Assembly: GCA_009760855.2 (NCBI GenBank)
Contig: WPIO01000396.1
Span: forward strand, 1-59,694
From: Cristatella mucedo
Lineage: Eukaryota; Bryozoa; Phylactolaemata; Cristatellidae
Direction of reading: 5' to 3'
DNA length: 59,694 nt
The notes beneath the pieces were generated by a model. That model did not search any database. It was not told the origin of the DNA and saw nothing but the letters and a program-made list of their open reading frames with translations. Within the stretch, counting starts at the first letter, position 1. Every line of letters starts with the position of its first letter. Positions 50,090 to 59,694 of this stretch are shown one piece after another. Both the position numbers and the translations under genes were made by a program.

Positions 50090-50625
50090 ATAGGAATTGG
50101 TTAAAGCACACCTGGAGAACCAAGTTTGACGCTAGGTGTTTTGGAAATCATTTCACGAGAAGTCAGTATCTACCAGTTAATTACAGGCAAGGCATCGCAC
50201 TTAGACAAAACATGCAAAGACAAACAAGAAGACTCTCGGTGCTGCTGAAACGAAGGATCCTTGCTTAGTAGCATTACAGAGTCGTGCATAGGTAATCATT
50301 CAAAGACTACAGGAAAAATGACATGATCCCCACCGCCTGAGGACAGCTGATTAGAGCTGACGCAACTTTAGCTGAGATGTAGATGGTGCTATTAAAATTA
50401 GGTGATGACAGAGGAATCCAAAGTCGAGCTCCAAACTATGGGTGCGCAAGAACTGGGAGTCGATCAAATTTCAATTCAGCGAGAGTAAAGGCTAAAGGGA
50501 CGACTGGAAGTCGAGGAGCGGGTTGAGCAAGAGAGAACTTAAAGAGCATGGAGATCGAGCAGACAGGTCCATGCAAATGAAGCAAAGTGCAAGTCGAATA
50601 TAGAATCTTGAATTCGAGTCAGCGA
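50090..50625. other. Intergenic stretch, no recognised content
   Basis: No open frame with a domain and no repeat unit recognised. Confidence 0.45.
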
Positions 50626-50628
50626 GTA

Positions 50629-51240
50629 TGTATGTATCTCCGTCAGTAACTCCACAAAGTCATAAAGACCATGTGGGTGTTACGCAGGAGAGTTTTGTAT
50701 AGCGTTCTCACAGCCTAAGCGGCTTTCGGTACGCATTCGGTAGCCAACAGACTTTGTCTCCCGCAACAAAGAGAAAGTGGGAAGCATAGCAGAGTTAGGA
50801 GAGCAGTTGAGGTAGTGAGTAGCATAGAAGTAGCAGTTCAGGACCGCTGAAAAAGATGTGCCATAGTCGGCAGTTGGAGAGTAGATGTCGTTGCGTAAGA
50901 ATTGTGGAAGCGAGTTCCACAGTCTAGGACCTGCAGAGCTAAAGCTTCTGTCGCCAACTGTCTTTAAGCGAAGGAATGGGACAGCTAATTTATTGTCCAC
51001 ACAGGACCTGAGGGCGCGAACAGGCTGAAACTGATGCAGCAGTTCAGCTAGGTATGAAGGAGCCAAGCCGTGGCGGGCCTTGTGGGTCAGCGTAAGAACT
51101 TTGCTCTGTATCCTTTGCTCAACCGGCACCCATCCTAGCTCTTCCAGCAAAGGTGACACGTGCTCAAACCGCTGGGACTTGAAGACCAGCCTTGCAGCCA
51201 TATTCATAGTCCGCTGTGGTGGCATAATAGCTTTCGAGTA
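50629..51240 (-). mobile_element. LINE-A copy, young
   Basis: GTATGTATGTATCTCCGTCA tail, 3' UTR, then a continuous minus-strand open frame: MNMAARLVFKSQRFEHVSPL, LEELGWVPVEQRIQSKVLTL and onward to NAIQNSPA. It is uninterrupted over about 175 codons of the C-terminal domain, and the final 128 match the copy at 44130-44620 exactly. Confidence 0.92.
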
Positions 51241-51711
51241 GCGGCAGCAAGTGAAGCTCAGACTGAGTTGCTGTGGTTTTGCCGCTAGGTAGGTGCCAGA
51301 ACGGACAAGCTGCATAGCTATGCACCAGTTGCAGATTAGCAACAGTAAAAGCTGAGAGTCAAGCATGAATACAGTTGCAGTAAATTAGACGTGACTTCAC
51401 TCAAATGCGAATTATTTTGGCTCTTGTATTCTTGTCTTAGCAGACACACTTTTTACAATGTTCCTTTACTGAAAGTAGGATGACTAGACAGGAAAGATTA
51501 TTTGCTTGTTGGGAATGCGGTCGGCTGGATAACTCAGTGCAGCCAGCTAGGTGGTATCACAATTTAATGCCAACGCCTAATGCAGAAAGCTGGGGCTCAG
51601 GCTGCTACCTGACAATCGCTTGCCGTCAGCTCAGCCTGCTAGCTGAAAAATGCGAATGTAGTTGCAGGATGCAAGAGCTGGAATGCCGGCGGCAGCTTCG
51701 GCTGCACATTG

Positions 51712-51920
51712 ACGTAACTTAATGTAATGTATCTCCGCCTGTACCTTCACAAAGCTATAAAGACAATGTGGGTGTTACGCACGAGAGTTTTGTACAGCTC
51801 ACTCGCATCCTAAGCGGCTTTCGGAACGCATTCGGTATCCAACCGACTTCATCACGCGCAGCAAACAGAAAGTGGGAAGCATAGCAGAGTCAGGAGAAAA
51901 GTTGAAGATGTTTAGAAAAC
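51712..51920 (-). mobile_element. LINE-A 3' end fragment
   Basis: TAATGTAATGTATCTCCGCC, GTGGGTGTTACGCACGAGAG and TTTCGGAACGCATTCGGTAT; it stops after GTCAGGAGAAAAGTTGA. Confidence 0.85.
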
Positions 51921-52094
51921 CTCGTTTAACCTCTTCCCTAGAGATGGCTGGCCTCTAACGCGCACTCAGAAGTAAATGGATATATTCTTCCTCCGGTCAT
52001 TTGTGACCGCGTTCTTCTGATGAGAGCAAAACTGAGCGCTAAAAATGAAACTCTGCTTTCTTTTCCCAATAACATCAATAATATCTTGGTTTAA

Positions 52095-52445
52095 GGTTTA
52101 GGGTTTAGGTTTTGTTGCTCCGTTTTAGGTCCCTTCATTCTTTTGCTCCAACCTACCTACCGGATCAACCAGGCTAAGCATCGTATCACCCTCTTTTCGG
52201 AATTTAACTGTTTACTAATGACTGAAATCTTTTGGAGAACGTGCCTTTATTTCGTATGCTCCCAAAGCTTGGAACTCACTCTCGACTTGCATCACAACAT
52301 CCCCTGAAAGGACCACGTTAGGAAAAAAATCAAAAATGCACCTGTTTAGCACAGCATTTAGTGGGTCCCTGTGATTCGTACTTTGTGTGTTTATGCGGGC
52401 TGACACTGTGCATGCTGCCACTAACTACACTTGCATGCTGACCCT
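52095..52445 (+). mobile_element. LINE-B copy, truncated at its 3' end by a LINE-A
   Basis: GTTTTAGGTCCCTTCATTCT, GGAATTTAACTGTTTACTAA, GCTCCCAAAGCTTGGAACTC, TAGTGGGTCCCTGTGATTCG and CATGCTGCCACTAACTACAC up to GCATGCTGACC, where the LINE-A terminus begins. Confidence 0.82.
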
Positions 52446-53045
52446 CCGTCTATAACTCCACAAAGTCATAAAGACTATGTGGGTGTTACGCCGAAGAGTT
52501 TTTTTATAGCACATCACAGCCTAAGCAGCTTTCGTTACGTATTCGGTAGCCAACAGACTTCGTCTTACGAAACAAAGAGAAAGTGGGAAGCATAGCAGAG
52601 TCAGGAGAGCAGTTGAGGTAGTGAGTAGCATGGAAGTAGCACCTCGAAACCGCTGCAAAGGATGTGCCATAGTCGGCAGTACGAGAGTAGTTGTCTTTGC
52701 GTAAGAATCGTGGAAGCAAGTTCCACAGTCTTGGACCTGCAGAGCTAAAGCTTCTGTCGCCAACTGTCTTTAAGCGGATGAACGGAACGGCTAAGTTGTT
52801 GTCCATTAAGGACCTGAGGGTACGAGGAGGCTGAAACTGGTGCACAATTTCAGTTAGGTATGGAGGATCCAAGCCGTAGCGTGCGTTGTGGGCCAATTTA
52901 AGAACTCTGCTCTGTATCCGTTGACCAAACGGCAGCCATCCTAGCTCTTTTAGCGAAGGAGACACGTGATCAAACCTCTGGGATTGGCAAACTAGCCTTG
53001 TAGCAGTACTTATAGCCATCTGCAGAGTTTAAGAGGCTTTCGGTA
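52446..53045 (-). mobile_element. LINE-A copy
   Basis: CTCCGTCTATAACTCCACAA, then the minus-strand open frame MAISTATRLVCQSQRFDHVS, LKELGWLPFGQRIQSRVLKL and LAVPFIRLKTVGDRSFSSAG to GCDVL. It diverges from the 44/50-kb copies at many residues, so it is older. Confidence 0.88.
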
Positions 53046-53049
53046 AGAA

Positions 53050-53930
53050 TTTAGAAGCCAACACGCTGCAGAATAACTTACTTATTCCTTGTAGCATGTT
53101 TTTCGTATGGCCCCTGAGGTACTAAACTAGGCGAGCTGAGATGTGTCACTTTGTATGGCCCCGAATTAACCAGTCATCCCTCTAGCGTAGTTATTAGTAT
53201 TCGCGGGATTGCTGCTCCAGCCTTAAAACATGTCGGAGTACTCCCTTCTGCATCTGACAACAGTTAAAAGTTTGATTTCCACCTCAGGCATTTATCATGG
53301 TATACCTAGGCTCCCCCCCCCGTAGTACTGTTTAGTTTCCCTGCTACTGCTTGCGTAAACAATACTGCCCTATGGAGTTTAATTAAATGGCCGTTTGTCT
53401 GGAGCTAGCTCTGTGAAAGCGCTGAGGCACAGAGACGGCGTCACTTGGTTCTTGTGCGGCTGTTAAAAGCTTTATGCTAAGGACATAGTACTAACGTTAG
53501 ATTTGCATGGCAGCAGCCGATCTAACCGCTGCCGAAGTTGCATAGTGAGCATGACGTTTTCAGGGCTTGCAGTAGTCTCCGACTGGGAGGCTAATTTCAT
53601 TTCAGAATGAGGTCACTTGCTGCCGCCTAAAATACAAATGTTATTGGCGTGCAGCACGCAATTGAGTGAGAGGAATCCTGTACGGATTATTTTGGCTTAT
53701 TCTCTACGTATCTGTTGGTATCCATGTTCTATACTTTTCTTATCTGGATTTAGTTGCATTAGATCGCGTTAAGAACTTTAGGCAAACAGAAAATGCGTCA
53801 AAAAAGCAGCACCTGACAATTTAATCACCGATAATTTACGCAAATGTCTGCGACGATTTTTATCATGTTGATGCATTTTGAACACATTTCTCCATCATGA
53901 GTACTGAGAATGGCAAGACTAAAACTTAGA
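53050..53930. other. Intergenic stretch, no recognised content
   Basis: Mixed to AT-rich DNA without a recognisable gene or repeat. Confidence 0.45.
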
Positions 53931-53934
53931 TCCG

Positions 53935-54085
53935 CGCGCGGTGAGCCGTGATGGCACACCAGGAAAGGCAGTTGCTTTCACGACGTGCATATTTCTCGCT
54001 CGACGTAACCCTGGTCGTGATTTCCAATCATGCAACAGCAGTCGATCCTTGGCTGCTTCTGCTGCTAACGAAGTTATAGACGCCA
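53935..54085 (+). mobile_element. SINE1 copy, head preserved
   Basis: GTGAGCCGTGATGGCACACC, AGGAAAGGCAGTTGCTTTCACGACG, then a diverged box B (GTCGTGATTTCCAATCATGC) and body (GTCGATCCTTGGCTGCTTCT). Confidence 0.68.
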
Positions 54086-54477
54086 CAACTCTGCTTCCGG
54101 TATAGAATTGAGGCCGTCGGATCAGTTGATCTATAAATTCAGTTTCCGTACTCAAAGTCGTCCACTGCACTCAGCCGGAGGACGAAACAATCGCCGTCGA
54201 CGGCTTCCGTGAGAGAAGACATGAACCTTGAACTATGAATCTTTTTCTCAGAATTTCTTTCCTCGTACTTCTGTAGCATTCGATCGGTTGTTCCACAAGT
54301 TGATTATTTCCACTACTGATGTTAATGTTTGTAATTGTGCAATTTACCAGCCATGGTACCGGGTTCGCTGAAGGACTGGTCTGATAAGACTACGTTAACT
54401 TTGTCACTGCACAGGAAGAAATCAATCTACACTCGCACATTTCTTCAACCAGTAAGAGAGAAGTTGGAGAGGGAGAG

Positions 54478-54479
54478 AA

Positions 54480-54525
<46 letters not shown>

Positions 54526-54660
54526 TAAAGAAGTAAGAGAGGGAGAAAAGTAAGAGAGAGAGAGTGAGAGAGAGAGCAAGGGCAGAACAAACAAACGTTG
54601 TAGAGAGGAACGCAATTTCTCTCTCTCTCTCTCTCTCTCACTCTTTCTCACTATCTCTAT
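54478..54660. repeat. (GA)n run followed by (TC)n run
   Basis: GA dinucleotides at 54478-54580, then TC dinucleotides at 54618-54655: two purine/pyrimidine tracts in opposite orientation about 40 bp apart. Confidence 0.93.
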
Positions 54661-54759
54661 CTGTGCATGGTTATGCACGTATTTGCTTACATATAAATAA
54701 GAGAGCCCGTTGTCCTTATGAAAATCTGATTTGCTTGTCTTCCTCGGCACTGCGGTAGA

Positions 54760-56250
54760 ATGCCGTTGTTATTCCTCTTGCGGTAGAGGCCCGCGTGACT
54801 TTGCAAGGCCGGACGCCGCCCACAAGGATTGTGTGCAGTCGCGCAGAGCGTCGCGTTACCAAGCCGGTGCCGTTTCTCCCGGCGCTCGTTTGGAGACTTC
54901 CGCGCCGTTTTTGGTAACTTGAAGAAATTCTGTCTTTTTGATGGTCACGACGCCTACGCGGCTTCTTCTGCGGGAAGATCGCTGAGATTTTAACTTGATG
55001 AATTCAATGCCTCGATCTTTGCACCCCTGTATGTCAACCAACTTTATTTATTTGGTGGTGATGCAGTCTTTTGTAAATCCTCGTCTCCGTAAAGTGAAGA
55101 GACTGGGCTTCTGTTCCAATATGCAGTAGCTTCAGTGTTCACTGCGTTTGGAATTACAGCTAGCGGGCGTATGCAAGGAGATCTACTACATGTTCTCCGT
55201 TATACTTCTTTGACTAACTAAATGTAATGCAGACTAGACTGGATAGGTGAGACGATGAGCAGACGAACATTATTAGTCGTAGAGTTTTTTGCAACAGTGC
55301 CTAGGAGTTGTGTCCTCCATGTGTTAAGCACACGAATCGTATTTTCATTTTGAGATCTTTTTAATTAACTATTGATATAGGGGAGAAGCTAAATGCGTTA
55401 GCCTGTCTCCAGTCAGCCCTTCTCTAGCCCAGTGAAACGGCGCTGACCAAACGCGAGGGAAGCCGAGGGTTTAGAAGGCGCGTGGGAGTCCAGCTCGATT
55501 CTAGGATGGCTGCCATGATAAAGACGGAGAGAAGACAGCTGCAAGATATTAGTGAGCGGCCAAGAAAGGGTCTGAAAATCCCCAGTGGCGATTTTTGCTA
55601 GACTCCGGAGCAGAATTATGGAAGGCTTCAACTAGTATCGCTACCAAATAGGGATTTTAATTCCATAGGTGGGCAGTAGAAAAGTTGACATACAAAGTGG
55701 ACCACAGTATTGCAATAGTTGAGATTATAAGTGTTTCCTGAAAAATACCTAGTAGGAGCATAAATTTCCTAATGTGCATCTGAGACCATGTGCCTTACGT
55801 AAATAAAGCTGTTCAAAGTGACGGCAGTTCAGTTGTAATTTGTGTTTTGCTTGGAATTAGTGAGCTGTAGGATATGACTGACGTCCAAACATGTCGCTCC
55901 TCTGCAGATTTGGGTTAAACCACTTAACTTCAACGACATATATTTTTAATTAAGGTACGTCGTCCTCGATTGGCACCGTCGGCGTAACTGGGCTATAACT
56001 ATTGCTGCGCCTACGACTCTTTAGCTGTGCTTCGAGGCGCTAGCTGTATCGGTGTTTTTAGCAAGTGTGTTATTATTATTAGTATTATTTTAATTTGTTG
56101 AACATTTTCAATGTCAAGCAACCCTCACGATCGCTGCGTTCGTGGTGAAGAACTGCAGATCGGAAGCAGCAGCAAAGTATTTGTCCGTTGATGGCCAGAG
56201 CGAGTAGGATTGAATGCATGCAGGACTTGACTCGAATGCTTGGCCAAAGT
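54760..56250. other. Intergenic stretch, no recognised content
   Basis: No supported gene. Minus-strand sequence at about 55413-55800 has the feel of an old retroelement but no motif I can name. Confidence 0.35.
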
Positions 56251-56252
56251 GA

Positions 56253-56330
56253 GAACTTCAAGAGCGATTGAGTTCTCTGAGGGTGCTATATAAAATGTAT
56301 TACTATAATGGTTATTATTAAATAAGACCG
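56253..56330 (+). mobile_element. LINE-B tail stub
   Basis: TTCAAGAGCGATTGAGTTCTCTGAGG, GTGCTATATAAAATGTATTA and TAATGGTTATTATTA. Confidence 0.65.
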
Positions 56331-56334
56331 TTTA

Positions 56335-57110
56335 GAAGGCGTTTGAATTGCTGTGCTATGAATCTCTCGAGACCACTTGGCCGGGTTCTAATTAATCGAA
56401 ATCAGCGCCTCAGTCCCAAGCAGTGGGCAGTTTGAGTCCGGTACTAAGTTCCAGATCTGCCAGTGGTCCAAGTTTTATACACGGTCCCCCGAAAGGACTA
56501 AAAAGTACGAAACTCGCGCTTATACCTCTTACCGCTGGAAAGATTTACCGTTGCTTAGCCGCTCGCTCACGGAAATTCTCTTTCCCAGTTTTTGATCAAC
56601 GACGTTGTCGGTTCTCTTGCTGCCAACTTCGGCGTTTTCATTTCCAGCTGTGCTTCGCTGCTACTGGCTTACACGCTGATGTCCAGACTCGTCTGAGCTG
56701 CTGACGTAGCGCGCCGCCGAGATCGCCAAAATTGATCCGAAAAAAATCGGAATTGCTGCTTGGCTGAGCGTAGCATTGATGCAAGCAGGCACCGGAAACT
56801 GGCAACTCCTAGTACAAGTAGTTTGCATCGTATTTTCTCCTCCGTCCTCACGAATTAGTTAAGCTTTTCATTTTAGTGATACATAAGTTTAATCTTTTGG
56901 CTGCTTCATCTGCCTTCAAAACCACCAATGCAGCCGAGCAGCTAAGCGCTCGAATGTCCTTGCATGCGAATACCGCAATACAAGTTGTTCCGTATCTCTG
57001 AGGCATCGCGTCTAGGCTTCTGTAGCACGCTACTAAATGCCTTTTCCCCCTTCGTAATAGGACGCTTGCAGGCGATGCAAAACCTAGCAACAGGCATGGC
57101 CTGTCTGTCA
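56335..57110. other. Intergenic stretch, no recognised content
   Basis: No domain, RNA gene or complete repeat seen. Confidence 0.4.
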
Positions 57111-57112
57111 TT

Positions 57113-57373
57113 TTGAGAACAGCATTTAGTGGGTCCCTGTAATTCGTCCTTGATGTGCTTATGCGTGCTGCATGCTGCTACTAACCACATCTGCATGCTG
57201 ACCCTGTGCATGTCACCCATAAACCATGTTATTCATTTTGTTTGTTTTTCAAGCATGATTTTACTTACCATTCAATTGCATATCACTTTGCAGCAAATCT
57301 AAAGCGCCTAGAAAGAGATTAAGTTCTCTGAGGGCGCTTTATCAGGTGCATTATTATTATTATTAATATTATT
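57113..57373 (+). mobile_element. LINE-B 3' UTR and tail
   Basis: AACAGCATTTAGTGGGTCCC, GTGCTTATGCGTGCTGCATG, CATGATTTTACTTACCATTC, GCGCCTAGAAAGAGATTAAG, TTCTCTGAGGGCGCTTTATC and (ATT)n. Confidence 0.88.
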
Positions 57374-57375
57374 AA

Positions 57376-57600
57376 CAACGATCTGTCTGGGCAGACGAGG
57401 CACTGGCATGATTTTAAATCGTACTTCTCTGATTTCTCTGATCGTGTTTAATCGGTGCCGTGTAGGGGTCAGGTCTCACCCACGAGACCGGTCGCATGTG
57501 GAGTCCCTCCAGGTCCACGTACTCGGTCCCTTGCTGTCCTCCATTAACACTCAACCGGAGAAGTGATTGAGGCCCATGTAATAGGATGTCACTTGTGATG
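57376..57600 (+). mobile_element. LINE-A RT fragment (duplicate of part of the next copy)
   Basis: CAGACGAGGCACTGGCATGA, CTGATCGTGTTTAATCGGTG and GGAGTCCCTCCAGGTCCACG correspond to 58105-58325 of the following LINE-A copy. The element starts and stops inside the RT gene. Confidence 0.8.
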
Positions 57601-58985
57601 TGGCTGCCTTAATAAGGTCTAGCAAAAAGAGCTCGTCTCCTGAAGACCCTATAATACCTTCATCTCTGTGGTCTTCACTTGCAGACCAACTTAGCCCTGC
57701 CATAACCAAGATTTTTAATGCTTCTTTGGGGGAAAAGGGGTCGTCCCCAAGTCCTTCAAATCGGCAATCGTTAGACCTATTCTTAAAAAGCCTGGATTAG
57801 ACACAGAGGTCCTAGCAAACTATCGTTCAGTTTCCCTTCTTCCGTTCTTATCAAAGATTCTTGAAAAAATTGTTGCTAAGCAGCTAGTTGAACATATTGA
57901 AAATAATGGAATGTCAGAAACATTTCAATCAGGTTTCAAGAGTCAGCACTCTACCGAAACTGCTCTCCTCCGTGTTAACAATGACATTCTATGTGGCAAC
58001 GACGACGGGAATGTCACTGCCTTAGCTCTGCTAGATCTGTCTGCTGCCTTCGACACCATTGATCACGAAGTTCTGCTTGAACGATTGAGAACAACGATCG
58101 GTCTGGCAGACGAAGCACTGGCATGGTTTAAATCATACTTGTCTGATCGTGTTCAATCCGTGTCGTGTGGGGGTCAGGTCTCAGACATGAGAAGGGTCAC
58201 CTGTGGAGTCCCTCAAGGGTCTGTACTTGATCCCTTGCTGTTCTCTATTCATACGCAAGCTCTGGGAAAAGTGATTAAGGCCCATGGAATAGGATATCAC
58301 TTTTAAGCTGACGATACTCAGCTGTATTTGTCATTCAACCGTCGGAATCTGCTGCAGCAACTGAGAAACTGAACGCTTGCCTTGCCGAAATTCGATCCTG
58401 TATGTCTGAAAACTTCTTAAAAGTAAATGACGATATAAATGAACTGCTGCTCATAGGACACCAAGCGTGCGGCTGGATTGAAGGCTTTGCTATTTAAATA
58501 GTTGATGCTGTTGTGCAACCATCACCACGTACTAGAAATTTAGGCGTCCGTTTTCAACAGCTGCCTCAATTTAAAAAGCATCAATGAGAAGACTGCTTCT
58601 AAAGTTAGCCATCACGTCCGATTCCCATCTAAGATTAGGAGCTGCCTTCCACTCTGCCTTGTAAAAAATTCAACTAGCTCCTTATTTCTGTCTCGGCTTG
58701 GTTGTTGTAGTTTCCTTTTGGCTGAGCTACAAAAAACAAGCAACTAGGCCACTACAAGTGGCTATGAATTTTACTGCAAGGCTAATTTTCAAGTCCCAGA
58801 GGTTTTGAGCACGTGTCTCCTTTGCTAAAAGAGCTAGGATGGATGCCAGTTGAGCAAACGGATACAGAGCAAAATTCTTACGCTGACCCACAAGCCTGCC
58901 ACGGTTTTGGCTCCTCAATCGCCTAGCTGAATTGCTGCACCAGTTTCAGCCTTTTCGTGCCCTCAGATTCCTTTAGGGAAAATAA
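57601..58985 (+). mobile_element. LINE-A copy, longest RT region
   Basis: Encodes [60 protein letters not shown] and [18 protein letters not shown], then HF-stop-ADDTQLYLSF: the Tyr of YADD is a TAA. Downstream are frameshifted LGWMPVEQ and LAELLHQFQPFRALR-like pieces. It lacks both ends. L2/CR1-like. Confidence 0.9.
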
Positions 58986-58989
58986 AATT

Positions 58990-59694
58990 TAGGTGTGGGG
59001 TAAGTCGGCCCAGTAGTAGGAGTTATCCCCGAAAATGACCGCCAATTGAGGGAGTTGTCCCTCCAAAAGCACATTTATATAAATATTGTACGAAAAAAGA
59101 CCAGTAAACTGATTGGGCATGAAAATTGGCACGAAGAACACTGGTAGCATTAGCTATCGTTTGATGTGATATAGCTGCTGTTTTTGACCTACTGGTGACC
59201 TTTACAAGTCCAAGGTCACGTATAGCACGCTGGTAAAAGGCAGCTGCAAAATTTCCCAGATTAAAAAAAAACTCATTGTAGAAATATGGCAAAACCACTC
59301 AAAAAATGCAAGACACTCGACTTGACACTCTCCCCCTACACAAAAAATTTAAAAAACAAATTTACAGCTCAAACTGTTGACTGTCATCCCGAACACAGCC
59401 CACGGGCACTTTGTGACAGGCACATTATATGCATACACACCCATCATGCATAGATGCACAGGGGGCGAGTGTCGAGACAGGTGAGCTCTGCCTATATTTC
59501 AAGTTTCACACATATCGGCTGAGTATCGACCAAGTTGTAAAATTTACCAGTACCAAGTACTAGTGCTGTGACAGCACTCTGAGACGCCACTTAAGCTGCC
59601 AAAGCATGTAGGTGACGAATAACATATTGTTAATATATATCTAATAAATAGATAAATATGGATCAGCAATACGTAACTGAACGAAGTACAAATG
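58990..59694. other. Intergenic stretch with AGGTCA half-site cluster
   Basis: No gene supported. TGACCT occurs at 59185-59190 and 59196-59201, and AGGTCA at 59213-59218, with an 8-bp inverted repeat GTGACCTT/AAGGTCAC at 59195-59219. The rest may be part of an unnamed repeat. Confidence 0.4.

Noticed and set aside
52083-52115. Telomere-like TTTAGGG repeats
   Set aside because: Only about two to three imperfect units (GGTTTAAGGTTTAGGGTTTAGG). Too short and internal to a repeat-rich region.

Overview
The window is animal (metazoan) nuclear DNA. Its genes have spliced exons with GT/AG borders and matching phases, it carries a bilaterian-type Gbx homeobox gene, and its intergenic and intronic DNA is packed with LINE fragments, tRNA-derived SINEs, DNA transposon relics and long (TC)n/(GA)n arrays. 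There are no operons, ribosome binding sites or CRISPR arrays. An invertebrate is most likely, perhaps a lophotrochozoan, but the sequence alone does not fix the phylum.

Three protein-coding genes can be supported. (1) 444-11373, plus strand: the last five exons visible of a membrane-anchored DD3-3-like protein; its 5' end lies outside the window. All four introns join in compatible phases and the gene ends in a transmembrane helix. (2) 22740-27550, plus strand: a complete two-exon Gbx (gastrulation brain homeobox / unplugged) gene, with an N-terminal eh1-like motif, the homeodomain and the conserved C-terminal VVPIPVH motif, inside CpG-rich DNA with clusters of homeodomain-type sites on both sides. 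(3) 45116 to about 47232, minus strand: a bZIP transcription factor. Exons 2 and 3 are well supported. Exon 1 is tentative, because the best donor leaves an in-frame TGA before the junction.

The rest is mobile or repetitive DNA. Two L2/CR1-like non-LTR retrotransposon families dominate. LINE-B ends in a stem-loop plus (ATT)n; LINE-A ends in ATGTA-type repeats, and two of its copies encode the same 128-residue C-terminus. Two tRNA-derived SINE families occur, and SINE2 has a 3' tail homologous to LINE-B. There is also a solo-LTR-like insertion with a 5-bp target duplication (41645-41983), a decayed Tc1-type transposase (38985-39925), and a 187-bp element (40147-40333) that strongly resembles the horizontally transferred hAT family SPIN. 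A near-perfect 180-bp-arm palindrome (19665-20043) and a 19-bp minisatellite in two age classes (12335-12893) complete the structural picture.

Layout: 1-11.9 kb DD3-3-like gene with a 7-kb repeat-filled intron; 12-21 kb minisatellite, SINEs, LINEs and palindrome; 21.4-28.7 kb CpG-rich Gbx locus; 29.6-43.1 kb LINE graveyard with a 1-kb GA array, Tc1, SPIN-like element and solo LTR; 44.9-48 kb bZIP gene and promoter region; 48-59.7 kb SINE/LINE-rich intergenic DNA. The three genes look functionally unrelated neighbours.
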